Source of the DNA: Berberis thunbergii
Lineage: Eukaryota > Streptophyta > Magnoliopsida > Ranunculales > Berberidaceae
Direction: 5' to 3'
Length of the DNA: 64,000 nt
Assembly (NCBI GenBank): GCA_003290165.1
Contig: QNQO01005781.1
Location: 169,053 to 233,052 of the forward strand
The position numbers and the translations under genes are program-made. Shown piece by piece: positions 36,801-47,863 of this stretch. The notes beneath the pieces were generated by a model. The model searched no databases and had not been told where the DNA came from. It saw only the letters and a program-made list of their open reading frames with translations. The stretch's first letter is position 1; each line of letters begins with the position of its first letter.

Positions 36801-37437
36801 AAATCAGATCAAGATGGTAAATGCTAGAAAAAAACGTGAAGAGGAAGAGGTAATGATTGAGTGGATTGTAGTGTATATTTTCCAAATTCCAATTTGCGTG
36901 AGTAAAGTCGACCTTAATCTCACATGTTTCTTAGTTAAAATTCTGTCATCTTGGAACTTAATGCAGTTGAATGATAGAACGGATCAACCTCATGGAACAT
37001 GGGAGGAAGTATATCGGAATGCTAAAAGGGCTGATAGAGGTAAGAATGATTTGCACGAAAGAGATGACAGGGAGCTTGAAAGGGCAGGCCAGCCATTGTG
37101 CATATACGAAACTTACTTTGGGCAAGGGACCTGGCCTTTTTGCACCACACTTCTCTTTATCGTGGAATCGGGTTGGTGAGTAATATCACTCATTTTCTCA
37201 TCTTTGAGTGGGCTTCTTAACTCCATATTCATAGTACTTAATGATTGAAACATTGAATATACACAAATTAGTTGAATACTTGAATGTCTTTTAATCAATT
37301 GTAGCGCACAATGCTTTCTAAGCATGCAGAAGAGACAACCTGATTAGTGATATGATTTTCTTCAATTAAATGCAGCAAGTCTAAATTCTACTAAATGAAT
37401 CAAAAGAAGCTATTCTGCATATGCTATCTTTTTCCTG

Positions 37438-37468
<31 letters not shown>

Positions 37469-40400
37469 TTTGGAAAGGGGAGCAGGGTTTTTTCTTAACA
37501 GGTTTCCTTTGACTTGTGATACCATCTGCCACAAGTATGCCAGCCAAGCTACCACCCATTGGCTTTTCCAATAGTGTTTTTCCAATTCCATTACACTAGT
37601 ATTTGGCATTTGTTGGACAAATCAAATACTTAAATGTATCACTTACAACAAGGACATTTGTTTCATGGCTTTTGCTTGAGTTATGTTGCATGATGTTCTT
37701 GAAAGGGTGAAAAACCCATGTCAGACTATGACACTACTTGTACACAACGTGTAGTTGATTGGCCAAAGTTACTAGAGAGATGTGGGAGTTTCGGTGGGGG
37801 TGCCTATTCTTCTAAGAAAAGCAATACTTTTCTCTAATTCATTAGATATGAGACCAAATTAAGTACAGTTTTTCCAGTCGACCTTGTCATGCATTCAGTA
37901 ATTGTTGGTGAACTCTGACATCCATACTGAAACTAACACTCATGTTTTGTGATAAGGCATGTTAGGGAACATTATGTGTTTGTGTTCGCTAGGGATATGT
38001 GAGAAGCTAACTGTAGGGAACCTAGTCAAATCATCCCTGATCTTATCAACTGCGTCCCTGAACTCATATTCAAGTTATCAATGAATACTTCTTTTTCCAT
38101 AACCAATTAAACTACTCGATTAGCTGTACATTTATCCTTCAGTTATTGTATATATCTGTAATCAAAGTTGTCTTTTCCAGTATTTTGTCTGAAAACCTGA
38201 AACAGTATGTATGTGTATACTGGTAATTACATGGTAGCTGGACCACCACGAACCAGTTCCCAGTGTTCGTACTTATATAAAATAATAGCTTGGACATTTT
38301 CAATCTCATTTTCCTTTCTGATCTGGTATATGGATTGGTCATTTAGTCCATCAAAGGTCGGAGACATGGAAAAGATGACGTTGATGCACCTTCTCGTCTT
38401 CCGCTTCTGAGTGACCCTTATTACAGGAATGTTCTCGGTGAATATGGAGCCTTTTTCGCTATAGCTAACCGGATTGACCGATTACACAAGAATGCTTGGA
38501 TAGGGTTTCAATCTTGGAGAGGAACAGCAAGGAAGGTACTTATTCATTTTCAAACGCAATTTCTCTTGCCTGTCTTCATTCTGTTCTTACTTCTGTGAAA
38601 AGTTTCCGTGCTTTATATCATCTCCTTGCAATAGCTGTTTTATTTGTTGTATATTTGTAATTTCTCTTTTAGTAGTTTCTCTGTAGACTATGGAACTTTT
38701 TGTCAACTTATTGATATGTTGCAATAAAGATGTTTGCTGTGCTGAAGAATGCGCAAAACATTTTTGCAGCTTGGAATTTAAATACATTTTTTTTGAAGGG
38801 TAATAAATGAGAAAAAATGTTTATATGGAAAATGTGGTTTTATAAGAATGAATATTTTGGAAAAAATTTCATTTTTATTTTGGTTTTAGATAAATTTGTG
38901 AGAAGTTAGTAGAACTTAGGAGAACAGAATCTTATGAGGAAGTGGTGACAAATGAAACATATAAATGCGATTATATGAAATCACTGTTTGGTGATCTATG
39001 CAATTTAGATTAGGAAATATATTTTTGGGTCAAGTAAAAATTGCATATGGAAAGATAAGATGTGATTCTTGATCATATGCTACCTTTGTACTCGGGTCAT
39101 TCACTTAATTGACTTTTAGGGAGAATCTTTCTAATTCACCACTCTTTTTTTGCAAACTTTTTCTTTTAATATTAGAAGGAAAAGTGGAAATAGTAAAATC
39201 TCAAAATATGTGAACCATATTTTTTTTTTTTTTTGCGCTTCATAACCCTGTGTGGTTATCTAGTTATTGATCCCCAAATCCCATGAAACAGGTTTCTTTG
39301 TCCAGGATAGCTGAAACTGCACTATTAAAAGACATCCAAGGAAAGGGTCATGGCGATGCCGTCTATTTCTGGGTGCGCATGGATACAGATTCTAGAAACC
39401 CATCAAAACATGGATTTTGGTCTTTCTGTGATAATATAAATGCAGGGAATTGCAGGTATACTGATGTATCTGCTGCTTTGGTTTATACTAATCTCATCTT
39501 TGTAAAGTCTTTGTATTATACTATACTTCTTTTAATAATGTTTCTTTGATCTGATTTTCTTTTGTCATTTGGTTGTTGGTAGGCTTGCCGTTTCCGAGGC
39601 TCTCAGGAGAATGTATAGCGTGAAACGTGATTGGAATACTTTGCCACCCATGCCAGAAGGCACAGACACATGGTCTGTCATGCAAAGCTGGGCTATGCCG
39701 ACGAGGTCTTTCCTTGAGTTCGTCATGTTCTCAAGGTATGGTTATGATGTGCTACAGGATATTAAACTAGTAATTTTTTTAAACGTTTAATCCATAATTA
39801 ATTCATACTGCATTGCAATCTTCAGAATTTTTGTGGATGCATTGGATGCAGAAATGTATGATGAGCACCATGAAAGTGGGCACTGTTATCTCAGTATATC
39901 CAAGGTAGCGCGCGTGCTTTATCTGGTTTCATATTCTCTTTCTCAAGCATTTTTGTTATTGAATTTGCACTTTTAAATATGAACTGTTTTATTCAGCATG
40001 AAATAATAATAATACTAAAATAAAAAACAAAAAAATTTATATCAGTTTTCAACTGATGACACATGTTTGACACTTTCTACTCAAGACAAACCTTATAGGA
40101 AAATAGGTATATAAATAAAATAAAATAAAATCAGACTAATGAAGTAGAACCAATAAAATAAAGAAATGGCATGATCTCGATATCCTCAGGCATGTAATAC
40201 ACTCCACACAAGATTCTTTTCCATGATAATTAAGACTTCCATTTTATTTAGTTTCATGTTAGACGTTGATTGCCTCTTTTGCAAGTATTTAGTTATCAAG
40301 TGGGATATTGACCAATAAATGTAATTGGCTGAGTTGGTTACAGAATCAAGAATATGATTTTTTTTTTTTTTTGGGTTGAAAAGTTGAAACACTAATAATC

Positions 40401-41538
40401 AAATTTAGGCCATGAGTGATTTTTATTTGCTTCTTTAGGGCTTGGTATCAGAGCGTCATTTTCTCTTGCATTTGTGTGGAAAATTGGTCAAAATAACCTC
40501 TCCGTCATGTTCGTGCTTGTTGTTTGGGAGGAGAAGAAAAGTTTCTATACTGTTATTTGTTCATTGAAAAAAATTTACCTGGCTATGCATATTATGTTGT
40601 CAAGACGGTATAAAATTTCACTTGGGATTACAAATATGGAGCATGTAATAATTTTGAAGAAGATTATCCTGAGTGTGATGTGCCAACTGCCCACTGTGTG
40701 TAATCTTAGGGTGTGCTTGGTTGGATGAATCATGTTCCATTGGAATCCATGAGGGGATCCCTACATTTAAGCCTAAATTGAGGTACCCCCAAGGCATGTG
40801 ATTCTCATGTTCATGGGACTTCTATTCCCACCATTGATTACAAAATCTAATGGTGGATTGGTGAATGAGCCTCAAATTAGCTTAGATTTAGGTGGTCTCC
40901 AATTGGATTCCCATGAAATAGAATTTCATGCAACCAAAACACATCCTTAGTGTTGTCCAAACCCTCTAAACAAACACCAAGGGTTCTGGTTCAATTTTGG
41001 AGTGACGATTTTCTAGCCCAAATTCACTGGATGAAAGCATGAGATCCTTCGTTGGAGTTGTTAAGAAACAGTTCATTGACTTGGCTGGATGTTGCAGGAT
41101 CCCCATTGCTATTCTCGTGTGCTTGAGCTACTTGTGAACGTCTGGGCATATCACAGTGCAAGGAGGCTGGTATATGTAAATCACGAGACTGGTGTGATGC
41201 AAGAACAACACAAGTTAACAAGCCGAAGAGGTCAGATGTGGATCAAATGGTTCTCATACACCACCTTAAAGAGCATGGACGAGGACTTGGCCGAGCAGTC
41301 AGATGCTGATCATTCTATAAGGCGGTGGCTCTGGCCTTTGACTGGTGAGGTATTTTGGCAAGGGCTGTATGAGAGAGAGCGGAATTTAAGAAATCATCAA
41401 AAGCAAAAGAGGAAGCAAGAAAGTAAGGATAAGATCTCAAGGATGAGGCGACGGATTCGTCAAAAAGTAATAGGAAAGTATGTAAAACCCCCTCCAGAGG
41501 ACAAAGGAGTATTGAACTCAACATTACTGGCTTTGTGA
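21826..41538 (+). CDS. Golgi-type GT4-like glycosyltransferase (At4g01210/At5g04480 family), 14 exons, frameshift in exon 9
   Basis: This resembles the Arabidopsis UDP-glycosyltransferase-superfamily proteins At4g01210/At5g04480. Exons: 21826-22260, 22335-22421, 27000-27109, 27726-27776, 34787-34958, 35335-35655, 35746-35949, 36367-36849, 36967-37175, 38347-38535, 39292-39455, 39583-39735, 39826-39904 and 41098-41538. All junctions have GT/AG ends and phases agree. The coding length is about 3,099 nt (1,032 residues) if one missing base is allowed, matching the family. Residues about 46-68 ([20 protein letters not shown]) form a single N-terminal membrane anchor, which suggests a type II Golgi protein. 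The GT-B core shows [13 protein letters not shown]...GKPIIAPDL, typical of the GT4 donor site. The conserved C-terminal half includes [56 protein letters not shown] and [10 protein letters not shown]. In exon 9 a run of five T at 37137-37141 needs a sixth to keep frame. The acceptor substrate is unknown. Confidence 0.92.
22422..26999 (+). other. Intron 2 of the glycosyltransferase gene (4.6 kb)
   Basis: The donor GTACAT follows exon 2 and the acceptor TTTATGCAG precedes exon 3. It contains the RTE-type remnant at 23920-24390. The rest (22422-23900 and 24400-26999) is AT-rich with no gene recognised. 26650-26770 has a GC-richer block of unknown origin. Confidence 0.8.
23920..24390 (-). pseudogene. 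RTE-type LINE reverse transcriptase 3' remnant
   Basis: On the minus strand the broken frames read [20 protein letters not shown], then a CWA-type segment and a degenerate version of the RTE-type RT C-terminal region (KLGMKKLG..., then RGSVMCG). The order and phrases match the end of the RTE reverse transcriptase, after the catalytic core. Stops are frequent and the 5' part is gone. It sits within intron 2, antisense to the host gene. Confidence 0.6.
28228..28914 (-). repeat. 3' LTR of the Copia element
   Basis: It is 687 bp, bounded by TGTAAGAG and CTCACA, and contains ACGTGGTTCGGC, a phrase seen in many plant copia LTRs. It aligns along its length with 33147-33804 with scattered substitutions and indels. 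Confidence 0.9.
29073..33041 (-). pseudogene. Copia gag-pol polyprotein, degraded
   Basis: On the minus strand, in order: gag segments at 33041-32707; a zinc knuckle near 32340; protease with DTGAS at 32168-32151; GAG-pre-integrase with [15 protein letters not shown] and [12 protein letters not shown] (31762-31523); integrase tail (31151-30780, [28 protein letters not shown]); reverse transcriptase with YIDDMLIAA near 30035-30012; RNase H (29881-29417, [36 protein letters not shown]) and the terminal part at 29267-29073 ([13 protein letters not shown]). Frameshifts and stops separate these blocks, so no active polyprotein can be made. The phrases fit the Tork/Tnt1 side of copia. Confidence 0.88.
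33132..33146 (-). other. Primer binding site of the Copia element
   Basis: The plus strand GCGCTTTGATACCAC, directly left of the 5' LTR, gives TGGTATCAAAGC on the minus strand, the complement of the initiator tRNA-Met 3' end with one change. Confidence 0.85.
33147..33804 (-). repeat. 5' LTR of the Copia element
   Basis: It is 658 bp, TGTAAGGG to CTCACA, and ends directly at the TAGAG duplication. It is paired with 28228-28914. Confidence 0.9.
37438..37471. repeat. (TA)n microsatellite followed by poly-T in intron 9
   Basis: About 12 TA units are followed by a run of 11 T. This is a simple repeat inside the 37176-38346 intron. Confidence 0.9.
40709..40946. mobile_element. Tourist-type MITE in intron 13 (238 bp)
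   Basis: The ends GGGTGTGCTTGGTTG and CAACCAAAACACATCC are imperfect inverted repeats, and TTA lies on both sides (40706-40708 and 40947-40949). There is no coding frame. Size, ends and duplication fit a PIF/Harbinger-derived MITE, distinct from the one in intron 4. Confidence 0.75.
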
Positions 41539-42474
41539 GCAACCGTCCTCATGGGAGTTGTGTATGTTGGAGTGTTCATATGAAAAAAAAAAGAAAAAAA
41601 AAAAAGGAGAGATCATATCAAAATGATGTATATTTCTGTATGTAGTTCCTGGTATCTTGTATGTAACATTAGCCTTCAGCCTACTAATGTTACTTGTGGT
41701 GTTGAAAATGTAAATGTAGTATTAGTGTCGTTTCTTTTGATTGTAATTATCTTTTCTTCTGGTTAGAGTAGATGACACTCTTTCAATGCAGCTGCTCTGG
41801 CCTATATCTTGGAAGCTGATGTCTCAACAAATCAAAATGAATTTAGGTAGATGCTGGAGTCTGTATTTGGCATTACATTAGCTGCAGATACCATCATTGT
41901 TCTTTGTGTTGGATTATTGTAACTAGCATCACAGTACACATCACCATGAAGAAGATAATAGTTAGCATCATGAGTGCGAGCCATCGAGTCAGCCAATACA
42001 TAGCAGAATGCAAAATGGAAAGATAGTTTGTCCCTCACAATTCATATTGGCAGGATCAGAGAAAGTCCTGTCATTGCTGTGTGTTGGCATTGGGATTATG
42101 ACTACCATGTCTGGATCTCTCGTGAAGGCTGTCAAGAATCTCACCATCATGTAGCAGAGAGGTCACATTTTTCATAGTCCGCAAGGCTGAGATCTTGAAG
42201 GAGAACAATGTCACTACCCAATGTTCCACCTAAAGTTGAGCTTCTGAATGGAAATTTATAGTGGTGGGAAATAAAATTGTTCAAGCACTTACAAATTTCT
42301 TAGCTTCCAAATGGACTGAATAACTGCTGTTGCTTGGACAATGAACTTACCTCCCAACTGAGACGATTACATTGTATGCTCAAGTAGGGATCCATCCCTA
42401 ACCGTAGACTTACTCAATTTGCTGAATTATATAGTCGATGTGCCTGTTTGGTGTTCTGACTTACTAAGTACAAG
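41539..42474. other. 3' UTR and flank of the glycosyltransferase gene
   Basis: The first about 150 bp hold an A-rich tract and AT-rich 3' UTR-like sequence. Beyond that, reading frames are short and match nothing I recognise. The TRIM array starts near 42475. Confidence 0.5.
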
Positions 42475-45400
42475 GCTGGGATCGAGTGTAGGGGCTAGAC
42501 TATTCCCGGCATTGTTGGCTCCACCTTATAGCAACCACCACACTGTCGCAACTACCGCATTAACTCCACCTTGTCCGGACTTATAAGATACTCATTTGGC
42601 AAGGGTCCGGAGTCTAACCCTGGATCGTTCACCAGAAGGACCCGCACTCTGCTTGCTGCCATGCGCCTACTCTCTTTGAACTATGTATTGCGCCTATTCT
42701 CCATTAACGATGTGCCGCCTGCACCTCCATCTCGCCAAGTCTCCTATACATAACAACTAGGTCAACTATACATAACAACGATATTGTCCCCAATTTAAAC
42801 ACCACCTATCGGGCCTTCCATTTGGGCCTAGGTGGTGTGGGATTTTTCCCAAAAGGCTTCGTTGCTATTAGGGAGTGGATCATTTCTTATATTCTTTCAT
42901 GACAATTCCACCTTAGTTGATGTGGGACTATTTAAGACAACTCTATCCCAACAATTTTCACATTGGCGCGAATCGTCACACAACCTACAATCCATCCACC
43001 AATCTGCAATATTTTGAAGTACATCTCCTCCTCCTCGAGTGTCTTGCACAACCACAATCCTGGGAGTTCGCACTCAGTTTATGGGCTTGATTATTTCTGA
43101 CATTATTGGCTCCACCTAGTCCCAACCACCGCACTAACTCCACCTCGTCTAGACTTGTACTAAACCTAATTAGCAAGGGTATGGAGTTTAACCTTGGATC
43201 GTTCACCCAGAGGACATGTGCTTCGCTTATTGCCATGCAACTACTCTCCTTAAACTATGTACTGCATCTACTCTCCTTGAACGATGTTTTGCCTACACCT
43301 CTACCTCGTCAAGTCCTCGCCGAACCATCCGCTCTTGTAGCAATTGTTGGTGCACTAGGCATGTGCGCGCACCTTTGTCCACTATACTTAGCAATGATAT
43401 TGTCATCAACTTAAACATCACCTATCGAGCCTTTCATTTGGGCCTAGATGGTGTGGGGTTTAACCCAAAAGGCCTAATTGATATTATGGAGTGGATCATT
43501 CCTTATATTTTTTCATAACAACTCCACCTTAATTGATGTGGGACTATTCAAGCCAACTCTATCCCAACAATCTTCACTTTAGCATGAATCACCACACATT
43601 CTATAATCCATCCACCATTCCGCAACATCTCGAAGTACACCTCCTCCTCGAGTGTCTTGCGTAACCACGATCATGAGAGTTCGCACTTGGTGGGCTTGAC
43701 TATTTTCGGCGTTGTTGGCTCTGCCTAGTTGTAACCATTGCACTAACTCCACCTCGTCCGGACTTGTAGGATACCCACTTGGCAAGGGTTTGGAGTCTAA
43801 CCTTGGATCGATCACTTGGAGGACCTATGTTTTGCTTGCTACCCTACGCCTACTCTCATTTAACTATGTATTGCGCTTACTTTTTTTGAATGATGTGTCA
43901 CTTGCACCTCCACCTATAGGGCCTTCCATCTGGGTCTAAGTGATATGGAGTTTTCCCTAAAGGCCTCATTGCTATTATGAAGTGGATCATTCCTTATATT
44001 CTTTCATGAGAACTATACCTTAGTTGATGTGGGACCATTCAAGCTAACTCTATCCCAAGAGTCTCTACCTTTGCACATGAATCGTAACACATCCTACAAT
44101 CCATCCATCGGTCCGCAACATTTCGAAGTACACCTCCTCCTTGATTGCCTTGCGCAACCACAATCCTGATAGTTAGCACTCGGTGTATGGGCCCCAACTA
44201 TTGTCAGCATTGTTGGCTCCACCTAGTCATAACCACCGCAATAACTCCTCATTCGGACTTGTAGGATACCTACTTGGCAAGGGTCTAGAGTCTAACCTTG
44301 GATCACTCACCCGAAGAACCTGAGCTCATCTTGCTGCCCTACGCCTAATCTCCTTAAACTATGTAGTGCGCCTACTTTCCTTGAACAATGTGTCGCTTGC
44401 ACCTCCACCTCGCTGAACCATCGGCTCTGATATGAATTATTGCGTGCTAGGCACGTGCGTGCACCTTGGTCCATTATACATAGCAGCGATATTGTCTCCA
44501 ACTCAAACACCACCTATCGAGCCTTCCATCTGGGCTTAGGTGGTGTGAGATTTTTTTCCCAAAAGGCCTCATTATTATTAGGGAGTGGATCATTCATTAT
44601 ATTCTTTCATGACAACTCCACCTTATTTGATATGGGACTATTCAAGTCAACTTTATCCCAACAATCTCCACCATGACGCGAATCGTCACACATCCTGCAA
44701 TCCATCCTCCGGTCCGCAACATCTCAAAATACACCTCCTCCTTGAGTGCCTTACGCAACCACGATCCTTAGAGTTCGCACTCGATATATGGGCTCGACTA
44801 TTCTCGGCGTTGTTGGTTCCACCTAGTCGCAACCACCGCATTAACTTCACCTCATCTGGACTTGTAGGATCCCCACTTGGCAAGGGTTTGGAGTCTAATG
44901 GTGGATCATTCACTCGGAGGAACTACGCTCCGTTTGCTTCATTGTGCTCCACTTGCTACCATGCACCTACTATCCTTGAACTATGTACTGCGCCTAATCT
45001 CATTGAACTATGTGTCGCCTGTACCTCTACCTTACCAAGTCCCTATCGAACTATCAGCTCTGATACTAATTGTTGGCGGCTAGGTACGTGCGTGCACTTT
45101 GGCCCACTATATATAGCAACGATATTGCCCCAAACTTAAACACCACCTATAAGGCCTTCCATCTGGGCCTAAGTGGTGTTGGGTTTTCGCCGAAAGGGCT
45201 CGTTTCTATTAGGTAATGGATCATTCCTTATATTCTTTCATGACAACACCACCTTAGTTGATGTGGGACTATTCAAGCCAATTCTACCTCAACAATTTTT
45301 ACCTTAGCACACGAATCGTTCACTCAGGGGACCTGAATTTCATTCAAGCCAACTCTATCCTAACAATCTCCACCTTGGCGCGCAAATTGTTCACCCTGTG

Positions 45401-46079
45401 TCTACTCTCCCTGAACGATGTGCCGCCAGCACATCTACTTTTCCAAGTCCCCGTCAAACCATCGGCTCTGATACCATTTGTTGGTTGGCGCGTTAGGCAC
45501 GTGCGCACTTCTTGGTCAACTATACATAGCAACGATATTATCCTTAACTTAAACTCCACCTATAGGGCCTTCCATCTGGGCCTGAGTGGTCTGGGGTTTT
45601 CGCCAAAAAGCCTCGTTGCTATTAGGGAGTGCATCATTTCTTATATTCTTTCATGACAACTCCACCTTAGTTGATGTGTGACTATTCATGCCAACTTTAC
45701 CCCAACAATCTCCACCTTGGGCCCGGAGGACCTGCGCTCCACTTGTTGCACTCGTTGCTATTAGGGAATGGATCATTCATTATATCCTTTCATGTCAATT
45801 CTACCTTAGTTGATGTGGGATTATTCAAGCAAATTTTATTCCAACATTCTCCACCTTAGGCCCCGAGGACCTGCGCTATACTTGCTAAGCACTAAGCAAG
45901 TGTGCGCACATTGGTCCACTATTTTCCCCAACTTAAACACCATTTGTGGGGGCCTAGGTGGTGTGGGGTTTTCTCCAAAATGCCTCGTTGCTATTAAGGA
46001 GTGGATCATTTCTTATATTTTTTCATGACAACTCTACCTTTATTGATATGGAACTATTCAAGCCAACTCTATCCCAACA
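42475..46079 (-). mobile_element. Tandem concatemer of a TRIM-like miniature LTR retrotransposon
   Basis: Units of about 500-630 bp follow each other in one orientation. Each has an LTR-like block (TGTTGG... to ...ATCCCAACA), a polypurine-tract complement (ATCTCCACCTTGG), about 390 bp of internal sequence (with GTTGGCTCCACCTAGTC and CTTGGCAAGGGT) and a primer-site complement (CGGCTCTGATA). LTR right ends fall at about 42953, 43569, 44059, 44663, 45294, 45365, 45707, 45846 and 46079. The primer complement is clear at 44424, 45057 and 45465. The internal phrase GTTGGCTCC recurs near 42517, 43109, 43718, 44213 and 44813. The family is the same as the intact copy at 62054-63153. The left end is broken within internal sequence and units at the right end are shortened. 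Units differ by many substitutions, so the array is not recent. No protein is encoded. Confidence 0.8.
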
Positions 46080-46659
46080 ATATTGTTGTCATATTTGTTT
46101 AGAAAAATTTATTCCTAGTTGATTGTGAGAGAAGTATCTAAACTAATACTCTTTTAACTTAATTTTGATAGGAAAAAAAAACATAAAGTTGGAATAGACA
46201 ACATAAAACAAACGATTGTTTTAAACATTGATAACCCTGCTTAAAGACACCTTTCCACCATACTATTGGATAATCTCTTGCGTGTTTGGTTCTTGATATC
46301 TTCAATCAGTCAAGTCATGCTCATGTGAGAGGATCCTCCCTCTTTCTTTGCTTTCTTTCCCATTTCTCCATATTATCTTGTTTTCTTCCCTTTATCCAAT
46401 AGTTTTCTGACAACCTCCTCAACACCTCCCTTCTTCAAAAAAACTTAAGAGCCAGACCCCTAGCGCTATGGGAGGCTAAAACACGTAAGAGCCCTCTGTC
46501 TCTTCAGTTTCACTCTTCATCCCCTAATCTCTCTAGAGAGCCAGGGGAAGCGCGATGGATCCTCCCTCGCACGTTTTTAGGAGAGAAGGTAGTAAAAAAA
46601 GTTACCTAAAGCTAAAGGCCATTATCCCCTTCCCCAAGAGCGTGATTTTATTCACCCTT
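46080..46659. other. Spacer between the TRIM array and the MULE palindrome
   Basis: No gene is recognised. The sequence is AT-rich to about 46430, then mixed, and joins the left arm of the inverted duplication near 46660. Confidence 0.5.
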
Positions 46660-46689
46660 CCCCCCAAAAGTTCTGATACAAAATTGTTC

Positions 46690-47637
46690 TTATCTGGTTA
46701 TAAGTTTGTTGTTCTTTAATCGAAGTTCTTCTCTAGTTCAAAGTTAAGTTTGTTGCTCTTCTCTTCGATTTCGTCTTCGAAACCAGATCTAGGGTTTCGT
46801 ATCAGTCCATTGCTCGTATCAACTTCGATCTCGTGGTGGATTTCATGTTGATTAGTCTCACTGATTTCCTGTTGATTCTTAGGTAACACCCTTCTTCTCC
46901 CCATCTCATCTTCTTTGCTTCATGGTTAAAAATCAACGATTTGGACAGATCATTGAAAATATATGCATAGCAAATTAGAGTAGTTCTTTCATAACTTTTT
47001 CTTGTCAATGTGGTAGTTTGATTTTTTAGATTATGATAGATACATAATGGCAATATTACTGGTTGTAGTTGAGAACAAATTATAAATGCATCCATAGATA
47101 CCCAAATAGCTTTGAAATTCTAGTTCAAAACACACATAGTACTTTTAGTCAATTTCTCTTAGCCACCCAGAAAGAGCTAAGACATACCCAAATGAATTAA
47201 TTTGAATAATTCAGCTCAAAAAGTCAAAAACCCTAGACTCAAAGACAAATTTTTTTCATTTCTTGTAATCTCAAAAAAAAATTATCTATACCCAATTCAA
47301 TATTTGAATTTTGATGCAAGAATGACATACAAAGCCTATGTTGTTTATCGCAGCCGTGATCCGGGAGTATACCTGACTTGGCCAGGTTGTTTATTACAAG
47401 TATCCGGGTATAAAAGGGACTGTGTATAAGGGATCACCTGAAGAAGCATACGAAAATTATGACTTATGGGTGCACTCAGAAGATGTGAGAAAAGAGAACA
47501 AGGCGAGAAGAGAGTACGAGGCAAAAAGAGAGCACAATGAAGATGTGAAACCCAATCAACCAAACAACGATCGCGAGGGTCATGGCGAAGAAAATAACGA
47601 ACAAAAACATGAAACCCAAGCAAAAAACGATCCTTAG
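46690..47637 (+). pseudogene. RNase H1 N-terminal (viroplasmin-type) domain gene, left copy, frameshifted
   Basis: A leader exon rich in AGGGTTTCG-type sequence ends at 46882 before GTAACA, and an intron runs to the AG at 47320. The coding part then starts at 47322 and reads YVVYRSRDPGVYLTW...CLLQVSGY, the signature of the RNase H1 N-terminal domain (a small RNA/DNA-hybrid-binding fold also found in caulimovirus viroplasmin). A one-base shift near 47425 ends that frame. The next frame continues YKGSPEEAYENYDLW and a charged Glu/Arg-rich tail to 47637. The tail's hydrophobic continuation lies beyond that stop. It converges on the transposase in this arm. There is no RNase H catalytic domain. 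The right-arm copy is intact, so this one is called a pseudogene. Confidence 0.65.
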
Positions 47638-47863
47638 GCATTTACAAGGAACTTGATCAACACATTGTTAGTGTTGATTATAATGATTCTTGTACTTGTT
47701 TTCTTTAAGCTTTTGGTTAGTGAATGATATGTATATTTTGTAATGTACTTATGAAGATATTTAGGTTTGGTCAAATTATGTTCTGTAGTTATGAACATAT
47801 TTTGTAATGAACTTCTGTAGTCAACAAGGAAGATTCTTCAAACAAAAATGGCAGTGAGAATGG

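Noticed and set aside
40441..40728. Open frame after intron-like sequence in 39905-41097
   Set aside because: It lies within intron 13 of the glycosyltransferase gene and shows no family match; the flanking exons join in phase without it.
41832..42038. Minus-strand frame of 68 codons after the glycosyltransferase gene
   Set aside because: No motif was recognised and there is no supporting gene structure.
43985..45139. Repeated open frames inside the TRIM array
   Set aside because: Frames change from unit to unit and the family has no coding capacity in its intact copy.
47322..47637. Endogenous caulimovirus because of the viroplasmin-type domain
   Set aside because: No coat, movement or polymerase gene lies nearby. 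The domain also defines cellular RNase H1 N-termini, and the gene has a plant-type leader intron.
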